Shown: positions 26,412 to 35,387, numbered from the stretch's first letter. The stretch: DNA of 50,971 nt from Comamonadaceae bacterium (GCA_013297875.1 JAAFIW010000029.1:1-50971); one strand, 5' to 3'. A program made the numbers and translations. Notes: generated by a model not told the origin, from the sequence alone.

Positions 26412-26831
26412 CTACCACTTGCCCGTGTTCGGCATCGAAGCCCAGGGCTCCTGCGGCGGCAGTGACGGGCCGCGCTGTAGCAGCTCAATCGAGATGCCGT
26501 CGGGCGAGCGCACGAAGGCCATGTGGCCGTCGCGGGGTGGGCGGTTGATGGTGACGCCGTGGTCTTGCAGCCGCTGGCACAGCGCGTAGATGTCGTCAAC
26601 CGCGTAGGCCAGGTGGCCGAAGTTGCGGCCGCCGGTGTACTCCTCGGGGTCCCAGTTGTGGGTCAGTTCCACTTGGGCACTGTCGTCACCCGGCGCGGCC
26701 AGAAAGGCCAGGGTGAAGCGGCCGGCGGGTACGTCGCGTTTGCTCAGCAGCTTCAGGCCCAGCTTGTTGCAGTAAAAGTCCAGCGACTCATCCAGGTTGG
26801 TGACGCGCACCATGGTGTGTAGGTATTTCAT
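26412..26831 (-). CDS. gloA: Glyoxalase I (lactoylglutathione lyase)
   Basis: The enzyme isomerises the methylglyoxal-glutathione hemithioacetal to S-lactoylglutathione. It has 139 aa from ATG 26831 (MKYLHTMVRVTNLDESLDFY), the normal length of the bacterial short form. The four metal ligands are visible: His in LHTMVRV, Glu in QVELTHNW, His in NFGHLAYAV and Glu in GISIELLQ. The substrate-facing segment FYCNKLGLKLLSKRD is typical. It is coded 19 bp after the DJ-1/PfpI-family gene, and the two together look like a methylglyoxal defence operon. Confidence 0.93.
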   Translation of the reverse strand: MKYLHTMVRVTNLDESLDFYCNKLGLKLLSKRDVPAGRFTLAFLAAPGDDSAQVELTHNWDPEEYTGGRNFGHLAYAVDDIYALCQRLQDHGVTINRPPRDGHMAFVRSPDGISIELLQRGPSLPPQEPWASMPNTGKW

Positions 26832-26850
26832 GCGTTTGGTACAGAGTTGT

Positions 26851-27561
26851 TCAAGTGGCACTCAGCGCGGCCACCAGGTGCTGCGCCACCAGGGCGCTGG
26901 ACTGTGGATTTTGCCCGGTGATGAGGTTGCCGTCGCGCACCGCATACGGTGCCCACATCGGGCCGCTTTCAAACACGCCGCCCAGCTCGCGCATGCGCGA
27001 TTCGAGGTGAAAGGGCACCACGTCCATCAGGCCGGCAGCGGTTTCTTCTTCGTTGGTGAAGCCGTTGACTTTCTTGCCCGACAAGATGCTGTTGCCATCG
27101 GTACGCAGGGCTTTGACCAGGCCTGCCGGGCCGTGGCAGACCGCAGCCACCGGCTTGCCGGCGTTGAAGGTATCGGCCACCAGCTGCGCGGTGGCGTCGT
27201 CGGTGGCGGTGTCCCACATGGTGCCGTGGCCACCGGGCAGAAACACGGCGCTGTAGTCGGTGGCTTTCAGGCTGGCGGCGACGTGTGTGGCCTTGAATTT
27301 GGCGGTTGCGGCCGCGTCATCAAAAAAGCGCTTGACGCTGCCTTCGTTGTCCGCTGGTGCTTCTTTGAACGAGCCCGTGGCCAGCGGTGGCGTGCCGCCC
27401 AGCGGCGAGGCCAGCACCACGTCAAAACCGGCGTCGACGAGCGCGTAGTAGGGCGTGGTGAGTTCTTCGGCCCAAATGCCGGTGGGTTTGCCGGTGTTGC
27501 CCAGCTGGGCGTGGGAGGTGACGATCATTAAAACGGGTTGATGGGTTGCAGCTTGGGTCAT
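26851..27561 (-). CDS. DJ-1/PfpI family protein (Hsp31-like glyoxalase III or chaperone)
   Basis: The 236-aa protein has the class I glutamine-amidotransferase-like fold. The nucleophilic cysteine lies in the elbow AAVCHGPAGL, the partner glutamate in GIWAEELTTPY, and the segment VFLPGGHGTMWD precedes the elbow. Hsp31-type members convert methylglyoxal to D-lactate without glutathione or act as holding chaperones. ATG 27561 is fixed by GGAG a few bases upstream (CCAGGAGCCACC). It is first in the pair with gloA and divergent from a LysR regulator, which probably controls it. Confidence 0.9.
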   Translation of the reverse strand: MTQAATHQPVLMIVTSHAQLGNTGKPTGIWAEELTTPYYALVDAGFDVVLASPLGGTPPLATGSFKEAPADNEGSVKRFFDDAAATAKFKATHVAASLKATDYSAVFLPGGHGTMWDTATDDATAQLVADTFNAGKPVAAVCHGPAGLVKALRTDGNSILSGKKVNGFTNEEETAAGLMDVVPFHLESRMRELGGVFESGPMWAPYAVRDGNLITGQNPQSSALVAQHLVAALSAT

Positions 27562-27599
27562 GGTGGCTCCTGGTGGTGAGGTTGAAATGTCTTCAGTTA

Positions 27600-27690
27600 A
27601 GAATGTATTCATTCTTTATCTAATTAAAATAGAGAAATTTTTGATTTTATTCATACATGATGTAATTAATAAAACACTGAGAAGGACATC
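27600..27690. promoter_or_regulatory. AT-rich divergent control region with inverted repeat
   Basis: The gap between the Hsp31-like gene and the LysR gene is strikingly AT-rich compared with its surroundings. It holds a perfect inverted repeat AGAATG-TATT-CATTCT at 27600-27615, a plausible LysR-type site, and further AT-rich segments such as TGATGTAATTAATAAAAC. Promoters for both directions presumably lie here; the exact boxes cannot be fixed by eye. Confidence 0.45.
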
Positions 27691-27701
27691 CAATACATCC
27701 C

Positions 27702-28628
27702 ATGGACACCCACGCCACCCAGCTGAGCACCATCGCCGTATTTTGCAAATCCGCAGAGTTGGGCAGCTTTACCGCAGCCGCTCACGCGATGGGCTTGACG
27801 CCCGCTGCCGTGAGCCGGGGTGTGGGGCGACTTGAAGATCGCCTGGGCATCAAGCTGTTTCGTCGTACCACGCGCAGCATGTCGCTCACAGACGATGGCC
27901 GCATGTACTTTGAACAATGCCGTGCGGCCATTGCGCAAATCGACGATGCGGAAAAAAACATCACCGGTCAGCAAACCGAGCCGCGCGGGCTGCTGCGCAT
28001 CAGCGCACCCTCGACCTATGCCCACTATCGCCTTTTACCGCGCCTGACGGACTTCAAGAGCCGCTACCCGCTGATTGAGTTGGACATCAACATTTCCAAC
28101 CGGAACATTGATTTTGTCGACGACGGTTATGACGTGGCCATTCGCCTGGGTACGCCGCCAGACTCGCGCCTGATTGCCCGCAAGCTGGAGGACGCACGCG
28201 TCGGTGTTTACGCCACGCCAGCGTATTTAAAAAGGCACGGCACCCCTGCCAGCGTGACGGACTTAAAAGACAAGCGAGCGCACACGTTGCTGCCCTTTGT
28301 ACTGCCCAGCACGGGTAAGCCGTTGCCATGGATATTTATGCAGGATGGTCAACAAATCGAGCTTGTACCCAGCAGCACGGTGCAAGTATCTGAAGGCCCG
28401 ATAGGCTGTGTCTTATTGGCGCGTAGCAGCATGGGCTTGGTGCAAACCTTCAGCTGGATAGTTGACAGCTACAACGATGAATTTGTCGAAGTGCTCAAGC
28501 CCTTCGCAGGCTGCACCCGGCCGTTTTACCTGCTCTACCCGCAAAACCGCCACCTGTCGGTCAAGGTGAGGGCTCTAGTTGATTTTTTAACCCAAACGGA
28601 TAGTCGGTCGACTACTTACACCAAGTAA
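27702..28628 (+). CDS. LysR-family transcriptional regulator
   Basis: The 308-aa protein has the N-terminal winged helix-turn-helix (FCKSAELGSFTAAAHAMGLT, PAAVSRGVGRLEDRLGIKLF) and the periplasmic-binding-like effector domain (RGLLRISAPSTYAHYRLLPR, DINISNRNIDFVDDGYDVAI). It is divergent from the methylglyoxal-defence pair (140 bp gap) and lies 87 bp upstream of the dehydrogenase cluster on the same strand, so it could act on either. Reactive carbonyl or electrophile sensing is possible by analogy; the effector is unknown. The nearest Shine-Dalgarno-like AAGGA is about 14 nt upstream, which is far. Confidence 0.92.
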   Translation: MDTHATQLSTIAVFCKSAELGSFTAAAHAMGLTPAAVSRGVGRLEDRLGIKLFRRTTRSMSLTDDGRMYFEQCRAAIAQIDDAEKNITGQQTEPRGLLRISAPSTYAHYRLLPRLTDFKSRYPLIELDINISNRNIDFVDDGYDVAIRLGTPPDSRLIARKLEDARVGVYATPAYLKRHGTPASVTDLKDKRAHTLLPFVLPSTGKPLPWIFMQDGQQIELVPSSTVQVSEGPIGCVLLARSSMGLVQTFSWIVDSYNDEFVEVLKPFAGCTRPFYLLYPQNRHLSVKVRALVDFLTQTDSRSTTYTK

Positions 28629-28715
28629 TGACTCAAACAACCCAGATCGCTTTTTCTTAGGAGAAAACACATTTAGTCTCCCACATCGCTTTAATAAAAA
28701 CGACCGGAGACAAAT

Positions 28716-29213
28716 GTGAATTCCCCTTTTAATAGTCAGCCGCGCACGCGGCGCGTGATGCTGCAAACCGCAGCCGCCTTGTTTTCAACCAGCTTTGCAC
28801 AATTGGGTGTTGCACAAACATCGCCAGCAGATATACAGGGCGCCGTGCTTGCCAAAGTGCTTTACCTGCTAGCGCCCAACCCACGCTTTAGCAGCAGTCA
28901 ATATCAACGGCAGGTGGACATCATTCAGCAGCGCATGGCGCGCGATGCAGGCCTTACTGCGACTTTGAACAAAGGCATTGAGCAACTCAACGTCTTTGAT
29001 GCGCAGCCGTTTTTGCAACTGGCAGAACCTTCTCAGCTCGACGCCCTACGCAAGCAGGTAGGCACGCCTTTTTGGGGTTTTATCAGCAACCCTGCTGTGG
29101 GTATTTTCAACAACTCCGAGGTGTGGCCCCTGATTGGTTACGAGGGCCCAGCCTTTGAAAAAGGCGGGTATCTGTTTCGGGGCGTGAATGACATCGCTTG
29201 GTTACCTAAATAA
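28716..29213 (+). CDS. Tat-exported small subunit of a GMC dehydrogenase (gluconate 2-dehydrogenase subunit 3-like)
   Basis: The 165-aa protein begins with a twin-arginine-type leader (RTRRVMLQTAAALFSTSFA, mature end near GVAQ). The body (VLAKVLYLLAPNPRFSSSQY, GTPFWGFISNPAVG, FNNSEVWPLIGYEG) fits the small subunit that accompanies FAD-dependent gluconate, glucose or sorbose dehydrogenases. The catalytic subunit downstream has no signal of its own, so this subunit likely carries it through the Tat pathway. Start is a GTG at 28716, supported by CCGGAG 6 nt upstream. The LysR gene lies 87 bp before it. Confidence 0.75.
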   Translation: MNSPFNSQPRTRRVMLQTAAALFSTSFAQLGVAQTSPADIQGAVLAKVLYLLAPNPRFSSSQYQRQVDIIQQRMARDAGLTATLNKGIEQLNVFDAQPFLQLAEPSQLDALRKQVGTPFWGFISNPAVGIFNNSEVWPLIGYEGPAFEKGGYLFRGVNDIAWLPK

Positions 29214-29244
29214 ACAGCTCGATAAACCCACAAAAGAGATATCC

Positions 29245-30810
29245 ATGAAATACGAACTAAGCGACGAAAATGTGGTGGTCATCATTGGCTCCGGTGCAGG
29301 CGGTGGCACGCTTGGACATGAATTGGCCATCAAAGGCGTTGGTGTCGTTTGCCTTGAAGCGGGCCAACGGCTAGACCACTTCACTGATTTTGTAAATGAC
29401 GAAGTCGCCATGTTTGCCAAGCTGAGCTGGCTTGACAAACGCAGTGCCACGGGAAACTGGAATATGGCTGGCTCCACTACACCATCGTGGACCTGTAAAT
29501 CGGTGGGCGGCACGTCCATCCACTGGGCGGGCACCGCGCTACGCATACGTGAACACGAATTCAACGCCCTTGATACCTATGGAAAAATCGAAAATGCAAA
29601 CTTGGCCAATTGGCCCATCGCATCGACAGAGCTTGCACCCTACTACGACAAAGCGGAATCCAAGCTGGGCGTGACGGGCACACACGGTATTCCTGATTTA
29701 CCACCGAATAACAATTACTTGGTGTTTGAGGCTGGCGCAAAAAAAGTTGGCTACAAAAGAGTGAGCAATTCCCGCATGGCCATCAACTCGCAGGCGCGTG
29801 ACGGTCGGGGTGCATGCCTGCAACTGGGCTTTTGCTTTGCCGGTTGCAAGATGGGGGCGAAGTGGTCAACGTTGTATTCAGAAATTCCAAAGGCGGAGGC
29901 CACAGGTAATTTTGAAATACGTCCGCAATCCACCGTGTTGAAGATTGAGCATGACGCTCAGGGCAAAGCCACTGGCGTGCTGTACGCCGACAAGGATGGC
30001 AAACAGCACTTCCAGAAAGCGCGTGTGGTAGCGCTGGCGGCCAATTCGATTGAATCGGCGCGCTTGCTTTTAAACTCCAGTTCGGCGCTATTTCCCAATG
30101 GCTTGGCCAACTCTAGCGGTATGGTTGGGCGCAACTACATGCGCCATGTTTTTGGATTTGTCTATGCCTGGTTTGACAAGCCCGTCAACATTCACCGGGG
30201 TACCACCTGCGCAGGCAACATTGACGATGAAAACGGGCATGACCCCACGCGCGGTTTTGCCGCAGGCTACCACCTGCAAACCATTGCGCAGCACCCGGTA
30301 GGCATGGCACGCGCCATTGCGGCATCCCGCGGCTGGGGCATACCGGTGTCGCGCGGCATGCACAGGTACGACCACATGGCCGGCTTGCTGATTTTGGGCG
30401 AAGACCTGCCGCGCGAGACCAATCGCATCACCTTGCATGCAGCTGAAAAAGATGGCTTTGGCCTGCCCATTCCCAATGTGCATTACGACGACCACCCCAA
30501 TAACGTGGCGATGCGCAACCACGCGTATGCCCAGGGTGAAAAGATTTACCAGGCGTTGGGTTCGACCGATGTGATGCGCGCCCCCCCGCCGCCGGCTACC
30601 CATAACTTGGGGGCCAACCGCATGAGCGCAAACGCCCGCGACGGCGTGGTGAACCGCTGGGGGCAGTCGCATGACATCAAGAACCTGTTCATTTCCGATG
30701 GCAGCCAATTTCCGACTTCAAGTGCCGCGAACCCAACGCTCACGATTGTGGCACTGGCCATTCGCCAGGCCGAATACATCGTCAAACAAATGAGTCAACA
30801 GGCTATTTGA
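29245..30810 (+). CDS. GMC-family FAD-dependent oxidoreductase (sugar or alcohol dehydrogenase)
   Basis: The 521-aa catalytic subunit has the FAD-binding loop VVIIGSGAGGGTLGHELA at the N-terminus, GGTSIHWAGTALR near residue 90, and the GMC C-terminal motif STHNLG-like (ATHNLGANRMS) with SDGSQFPTSSAANPTLTIVA. It oxidises a hydroxyl or aldose carbon; the product of a sugar would be a lactone. ATG 29245 follows AAAGAGAT. It lies 31 bp after the Tat-type subunit gene. The usual third partner, a multi-haem cytochrome c, is not found nearby, so its electron acceptor is open. A C7 run at 30581-30587 is in frame and not disruptive. Confidence 0.9.
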   Translation: MKYELSDENVVVIIGSGAGGGTLGHELAIKGVGVVCLEAGQRLDHFTDFVNDEVAMFAKLSWLDKRSATGNWNMAGSTTPSWTCKSVGGTSIHWAGTALRIREHEFNALDTYGKIENANLANWPIASTELAPYYDKAESKLGVTGTHGIPDLPPNNNYLVFEAGAKKVGYKRVSNSRMAINSQARDGRGACLQLGFCFAGCKMGAKWSTLYSEIPKAEATGNFEIRPQSTVLKIEHDAQGKATGVLYADKDGKQHFQKARVVALAANSIESARLLLNSSSALFPNGLANSSGMVGRNYMRHVFGFVYAWFDKPVNIHRGTTCAGNIDDENGHDPTRGFAAGYHLQTIAQHPVGMARAIAASRGWGIPVSRGMHRYDHMAGLLILGEDLPRETNRITLHAAEKDGFGLPIPNVHYDDHPNNVAMRNHAYAQGEKIYQALGSTDVMRAPPPPATHNLGANRMSANARDGVVNRWGQSHDIKNLFISDGSQFPTSSAANPTLTIVALAIRQAEYIVKQMSQQAI

Positions 30811-30850
30811 GGTTTTTATTCATACCCCTCACATCTGAAAAGCAAAACAC

Positions 30851-31165
30851 ATGATTTACGAACTCCGCACCTATGACGTCAAACCGGGCCTGCTCAATGA
30901 GTACCTGAAACTTTTTGCGGAGGTCGGAATGCCGGTGCGCAAACCTCAAAACAACCTGGTGGGTTTCTGGTTCACCGAATTTGGTGAGCTCAGCCAGGTG
31001 GTGCACATCTGGAAGTACGAAAGCTTTCAGCACCGTACAGATATTCGAAGCGAGCTGATGCGCAACCCGCAGTGGGCTCACGAATTTCTACCGCTGGCAA
31101 TGCCGATGCTCAGCCGGATGCAGAGCGTCATCATGAATTCGACTGCTTTTTCACCCCTTCAATAG
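30851..31165 (+). CDS. NIPSNAP-domain protein
   Basis: This 104-aa protein is a dimeric alpha/beta-barrel protein of the NIPSNAP group, recognised by MIYELRTYDVKPGLLNEYLK at the start and LVGFWFTEFGELSQVVHIWK in the middle, then SELMRNPQWAHEFLPL. Bacterial members are commonly coded within catabolic clusters, but their biochemical role is not known. Spacing of 40 bp from the dehydrogenase and 28 bp to dctP places it in the same transcription unit. Confidence 0.88.
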   Translation: MIYELRTYDVKPGLLNEYLKLFAEVGMPVRKPQNNLVGFWFTEFGELSQVVHIWKYESFQHRTDIRSELMRNPQWAHEFLPLAMPMLSRMQSVIMNSTAFSPLQ

Positions 31166-31193
31166 TCCGCGTTAAAACCATAAAGAGACAACC

Positions 31194-32156
31194 ATGAAAA
31201 AACTGTTACTACTGAGTATGTTGGTATTCGTCGGGAATGTGTCCATTGCCCAAACCGCGATAAAAATTGGTTATGCCAATACCAGGGAGTCGCATTTAGG
31301 TGTGGGTGCTACTGCCTTTTGCGATGAAATTCAAGCTAAAACCACTGGGCGTTATGTATGTACTCATTTTCCTAGCAGTGCTCTGGGCGGGGAACGTGAA
31401 ATGGCAGAAGGCATACAAATCGGCACGATTGACGCAGTAAATCTGACCACCGGGCCGCTGGGCAACTTCGTCCCAGAGATTCGAGTATTTGACTTGCCGT
31501 TCTTATTTCGGGATTACGAGCATGCCCGCAAAACCCTTGATGGTGCGGTAGGTCAAGAAATACTGGCCAAATTTCAATCCAAAGGTTTTGTTGCTTTAGC
31601 CTGGACCGAGAACGGGTTCCGGCATATGACGAATAGCAAGCGCCCCATTGTCAAGCCCTCTGATGCGGCTGGGCTCAAGTTGCGCACGATGGAAAACAAG
31701 GTGCATATGGAGGGGTATCGTGCATTTGGTATTCAGCCGACACCGATGGCCTTTCCTGAGGTTTTTGGTGCATTGCAACAAGGCACGGTTGATGGGCAGG
31801 AAAATCCGATTCCGGTCATCCTGGCCTCCAAGTTTGCGCAGGTTCAGTCACATCTTTCATTGACCAGTCATGTGTATTCACCTGCTGTGTTGATGTTGTC
31901 TCCCAGGATGTGGGACAAGGTGGCGCAGGCTGACAAACCCGTATTTATTGAGGCCGCCAGGAAGGCTGCTTTGGCGCAGCGCAAAAAAGTCAATGCGGAT
32001 GAAAGTACCGGGGTGGAGCAGCTGGAAAAAGGCGGTATGGCCGTCGTGCGTACGGTGGACAGTCAGGCTTTTCGCGATGCAATGAAACCTGTTTATGCCA
32101 ACCTGTCAAAAGAGTTGGGTGCAGAAAACATCAAGCGTATTCAAGATATTCGCTGA
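31194..32156 (+). CDS. dctP: TRAP transporter substrate-binding protein (DctP-type)
   Basis: The 320-aa periplasmic protein has a signal peptide (MKKLLLLSMLVFVGNVSIAQ) and the DctP core: HLGVGATAFCDEIQAKTTGR, GEREMAEGIQIGTIDA, and the substrate-anchoring stretch GLKLRTMENKVHMEGYRAFG with Arg, then FGALQQGTVDGQENP. It should capture an organic acid, most often a carboxylate such as a sugar acid, and deliver it to DctQM. The Shine-Dalgarno AAAGAGA lies close to ATG 31194. The dctQ gene begins directly after its stop or 72 bp later. Confidence 0.93.
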   Translation: MKKLLLLSMLVFVGNVSIAQTAIKIGYANTRESHLGVGATAFCDEIQAKTTGRYVCTHFPSSALGGEREMAEGIQIGTIDAVNLTTGPLGNFVPEIRVFDLPFLFRDYEHARKTLDGAVGQEILAKFQSKGFVALAWTENGFRHMTNSKRPIVKPSDAAGLKLRTMENKVHMEGYRAFGIQPTPMAFPEVFGALQQGTVDGQENPIPVILASKFAQVQSHLSLTSHVYSPAVLMLSPRMWDKVAQADKPVFIEAARKAALAQRKKVNADESTGVEQLEKGGMAVVRTVDSQAFRDAMKPVYANLSKELGAENIKRIQDIR

Positions 32157-32765
32157 ATGGCGCAGATGACCGATATAAATAAAGCCTTAACTGCGGGCAA
32201 CGTTCGCACAGCGAACGTTGGGTTGCAGATGAATCGACGACTGAGCTGGATTGAAGGATTCGATCAAAAGTTGTTCGCCTGCCTCAGGGTCTTGTTGATT
32301 GTTTTGCTGGCGGGAATGGCAGTGGTTATTTTTGCCAATGTGCTGATGCGGTATGTGACTGGTGGTGGCTTGGTGTGGGCCGAAGAGGTCGCCCGCTACG
32401 CCATGGTGTGGCTCACCTTTCTCGGTGCCGGCCCGGTGCTGCGCATCGGCGGGCATATTGCCATCGAGAACCTGCAGGACGAGCTGCCCGCCGCCGTAGC
32501 CCGGTGGATTCGTATGGGCGTGATCGTCTGCATGGGTGGTTTGGGTTGCGGCATGGTGTGGATGGGCATTCAGTACACCCTGCGTTCGCAATACCAGTTG
32601 ACTGCCAGCACGCAGATTCCCTTTTCCTATGTGTATGCCGCGATTCCGGTTGGCGGCTTGTTGCTGCTGTGGTCAACCGTGGCGATTGCTGCCGGGTATG
32701 TGCGCGGTCGGCAGTTCGAGGCCGATGCGGATGGCGTCGATCACAACGAAGGGGTGCAGGTATGA
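32157..32765 (+). CDS. dctQ: TRAP transporter small membrane subunit (DctQ-type)
   Basis: DctQ is the four-helix small membrane subunit that holds the TRAP transporter together. Helices are visible at VLLIVLLAGMAVVIFANVLM, AEEVARYAMVWLTFLGAG, WIRMGVIVCMGGLGCGMVWM and FSYVYAAIPVGGLLLLWS. The reading frame is open from ATG 32157 (202 aa), just after the dctP stop, but ATG 32229 (MNRRLSWIEG) gives an N-terminus more like the family. Between these two lies a perfect hairpin, suggesting that the true start may be 32229. Its stop overlaps the dctM start. Confidence 0.88.
   Translation: MAQMTDINKALTAGNVRTANVGLQMNRRLSWIEGFDQKLFACLRVLLIVLLAGMAVVIFANVLMRYVTGGGLVWAEEVARYAMVWLTFLGAGPVLRIGGHIAIENLQDELPAAVARWIRMGVIVCMGGLGCGMVWMGIQYTLRSQYQLTASTQIPFSYVYAAIPVGGLLLLWSTVAIAAGYVRGRQFEADADGVDHNEGVQV
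32198..32220 (+). promoter_or_regulatory. Perfect stem-loop between dctP and dctQ
   Basis: A 10-bp perfect inverted repeat CAACGTTCGC-ACA-GCGAACGTTG lies 42 bp after the dctP stop. If dctQ starts at 32229, this hairpin is in the intercistronic region, where it could protect the dctP transcript from 3' decay and raise the binding protein over the membrane subunits, as known for malE-malF. No T run follows, so it is not a terminator. Confidence 0.6.
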
Positions 32766-34054
32766 GCGCCAGCCTTGCCATGTTTTTGTGCGTTGCGCTG
32801 TTTCTGGCTTGCGGCGTACCGGTTGCGTTTGCGTTGGCTCTTGCGACAGCAGTAGCGCTGGCATTGACCGATAGTTTTCCGCTGTTCGTGTTGGTCAAGG
32901 AGACCTTCTCGGGTGTCGACAGTTTTCCATTGATGGCCGTGCCGTTTTTCGTGTTGGCAGCCGAGCTCATGACCGGTGGGTCGTTGACTGATTCGTTGCT
33001 GCGATTCGTCGCACAGTTTGTGGGGCACAAGCGCGGCGGAATGGGTTACGCCAACGTAGGCTCATTGACTTTCATCGCGGGGATTTCCGGCTCTGCATTG
33101 GCCGAGGCGGCCGGTCCTGGTGCGATGCTGGTACGGATGATGGAAAAGGTGGGGTACGACCGTCCGTATGCAGCGGCGCTCACCGCGTGTACCTCGATCG
33201 TCGGGCCCATCATTCCCCCGTCCATCATCATGATCGTTTATGCGTTGCAGGACGACCGGGTTTCGGTTGGGGCGCTGTTTGCAGCGGGCATCGTGCCTGG
33301 GCTCTTGATTGCTGCAGCCATGTGCGTGGTCAATTGGTATGTGTCGCGGCAACGCGGATACAAGGGCGAGGGCCAGTTGCCACCGCTTCGTACGATCGTG
33401 CTCAACACCTGGCGGGCGTTACCCGCACTGGCTTTGCCGGTCGTCATCCTGGGCGGTATGCGGGCAGGGCTATTCACCCCGACTGAGGCGTCGGTGGTGG
33501 CGGTGTTTTATGCGCTGTTTTGCGGCTTGTATGTCTATCGCACATTGCAGTGGAAAAAAGTGCCCACCATCATTGCGCACTCCGCCTTGGTCACGGCGTC
33601 GGTGCTGTTAATCATCGGTTTTTCTGCAGCCTTTACCTGGGTTCTGACGATCGAAGGCGTGCCACAGGCCTGTGCCGAGTGGATCGGGCAACTGCAGCTA
33701 TCGCCTTGGACTTTTTTGATTGTGTTGAACCTGCTGCTACTGGCGGTGGGCATTTTCATTGAGCCCCTGCCTGCCGTGATGGTCATGGTGCCCGTGGTGG
33801 CCCCCGTGGCCGCGAAACTGGGCATTGATCCGATTCATCTGGCGATGGTCGTGATCTACAACCTGACCTTGGGAATGATCACGCCGCCCGTCGGTGGGCT
33901 GTTGTTTGTCACCTGCAACGTGACCCAAGTCAGTTTGTCTGCCCTGACGCGCGAGCTGAAACCCTTTTTGATCGCGCACGGCGTGGTGCTGGTGATCCTG
34001 ACGGCATGGCCAGCTTTAAGTACCTGGGCTCCTCGCATGCTCGGATTTTTGTGA
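32762..34054 (+). CDS. dctM: TRAP transporter large membrane subunit (DctM-type)
   Basis: The 430-aa membrane permease of the TRAP family carries the ion-coupled transport. It has about twelve hydrophobic segments with family motifs: MAVPFFVLAAELMTGG, SLTFIAGISGSALAEAAGPG, ACTSIVGPIIPPSIIMIVYA, GLFTPTEASVVAVFYALFCG and YNLTLGMITPPVGGLLFVTC. ATG 32762 overlaps the dctQ stop (ATGA). The three TRAP genes are complete, so transport should be functional. Substrate is not readable from the permease; context points to a sugar acid or related carboxylate. Confidence 0.94.
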   Translation: MSASLAMFLCVALFLACGVPVAFALALATAVALALTDSFPLFVLVKETFSGVDSFPLMAVPFFVLAAELMTGGSLTDSLLRFVAQFVGHKRGGMGYANVGSLTFIAGISGSALAEAAGPGAMLVRMMEKVGYDRPYAAALTACTSIVGPIIPPSIIMIVYALQDDRVSVGALFAAGIVPGLLIAAAMCVVNWYVSRQRGYKGEGQLPPLRTIVLNTWRALPALALPVVILGGMRAGLFTPTEASVVAVFYALFCGLYVYRTLQWKKVPTIIAHSALVTASVLLIIGFSAAFTWVLTIEGVPQACAEWIGQLQLSPWTFLIVLNLLLLAVGIFIEPLPAVMVMVPVVAPVAAKLGIDPIHLAMVVIYNLTLGMITPPVGGLLFVTCNVTQVSLSALTRELKPFLIAHGVVLVILTAWPALSTWAPRMLGFL

Positions 34055-34130
34055 AAAGCCCGATCTGCCAACCTTTTCTTTTTTTCAACCCCCATGCAGT
34101 CAGATGCTGCAATTTCCTGGAGATTTTTTT

Positions 34131-35387
34131 ATGCAATTAACTCGTTTCAATGAACCCGCCCGTTTTGCCTTGACCTTGTGTGCGGCCGTTGTACTTTCAG
34201 CCTGCGGTGGCAGCGACTCGGTGCAAGCCCAGGCCCAAACACCGGCAGCGTTTGGTAGCCCTGAGTTAGTCCATGCCTGGACGCGGATGGATTGGGTATG
34301 GCGCAGTGATGCCGAGCGGGCTTCTTACGCCGCTGACGGTGTGTTTAAGGCTGCGACGCTAGCAGGCGTAGATGTCGATCGAAAGGGAAACGTCTACGTG
34401 ACCACGCCGCGCTGGCTGGACAAGCGCGTTCCATCAACGCTCAATCAGGTGGTCACTGTGAACGGCAAGTCGTTGCTGTTGCCGTTTCCCAGTTACGAGA
34501 GCAATACGGTGGGCAACGCAGCCAACAATTTTCAGAATGTATTGGGCGTAGAAGTTGATAGCAAGAATCGTATGTGGCTGGTAGACATGGGCTGGGTTGA
34601 TGGTGTTGCCACCACGCCAGACGGGGCGCAAAAAATTGTGGTGTTGGATTTGAATACGGGTGCCGAGTTGAAGCGCTACGCGATTCCAGACTCGGTGGCC
34701 AACCGCAGCACGCAGTTTTTGAATGACCTGGTCGTTGATGAGAAACGTGAGCTCGCATTTATTACAGACAGCGGCAACCGCTCGGGCTCACCGACTGCCA
34801 GCGGCATCGTGATCTATGACTTCAAGAGCAATACCGCACGTCGGGTACTGAACAACCATCCATCGGTGCAAGATGACCCGACGCGGGAGTTGACGGTTCT
34901 GGGCGAGCGTGTGCTGCCCAGCGGGCGCCTGGCCATTGGCATCAATGGCATTACGCTGTCGGCCGACGGCAGCACGTTGTATTGGAACGTGAGCACCGGA
35001 GATGCGGTGTACTCGGCCAAGGTTGAGGTGTTGCTTAACCCTGCGGCTACGGCGGCGCAAGTTGATGCCGCCATCACCGGGCCCTTGCGTATTGGTGGCG
35101 GCAGCGATGGAATGTCCTCCGACGCCAAAGGCCGAATCTATTTCACCAATTTGACGACTGGCAAAGTTCAGTATTTCACAGCCACAGACACCAAGCCCGT
35201 AACCATTGCCGAAGGCGCTGGCACCGAGTGGCCAGACAGCTTGACGTGGGATGACAAGGGCGGGTTGCTGTACAGCACCAATTGGTTGAATCGGGCCTTT
35301 GCCGGAAAAATGAACTTTGATCAATCAACACCCAATTTCCGAATCTGGCGAATTCAGACTGATTCCTCCAAAGGCTATGTGAAGTGA
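34131..35387 (+). CDS. Lipoprotein beta-propeller (major royal jelly / SMP-30-like)
   Basis: The 418-aa protein has a lipoprotein signal (LTLCAAVVLSACGGS, lipobox LSAC) and a six-bladed propeller of the MRJP/yellow family: LAGVDVDRKGNVYVTTPRW, VLGVEVDSKNRMWLVDMGW, FLNDLVVDEKRELAFITDSG and GITLSADGSTLYWNVSTGD, with GGGSDGMSSDAKGRIYFTNL. Members of this fold include lactonases with Ca2+ sites, so a lactonase step after the dehydrogenase is plausible but not shown. ATG 34131 is fixed by TGGAGA 7-8 nt upstream. It lies 76 bp after dctM, and its stop overlaps the next gene's GTG. Confidence 0.8.
   Translation: MQLTRFNEPARFALTLCAAVVLSACGGSDSVQAQAQTPAAFGSPELVHAWTRMDWVWRSDAERASYAADGVFKAATLAGVDVDRKGNVYVTTPRWLDKRVPSTLNQVVTVNGKSLLLPFPSYESNTVGNAANNFQNVLGVEVDSKNRMWLVDMGWVDGVATTPDGAQKIVVLDLNTGAELKRYAIPDSVANRSTQFLNDLVVDEKRELAFITDSGNRSGSPTASGIVIYDFKSNTARRVLNNHPSVQDDPTRELTVLGERVLPSGRLAIGINGITLSADGSTLYWNVSTGDAVYSAKVEVLLNPAATAAQVDAAITGPLRIGGGSDGMSSDAKGRIYFTNLTTGKVQYFTATDTKPVTIAEGAGTEWPDSLTWDDKGGLLYSTNWLNRAFAGKMNFDQSTPNFRIWRIQTDSSKGYVK

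Noticed and set aside
30581-30587. C7 run in the GMC oxidoreductase gene as a second frameshift site
   Set aside because: The frame continues correctly through it (MRAPPPPATHNLG), and the C-terminal motif is intact.
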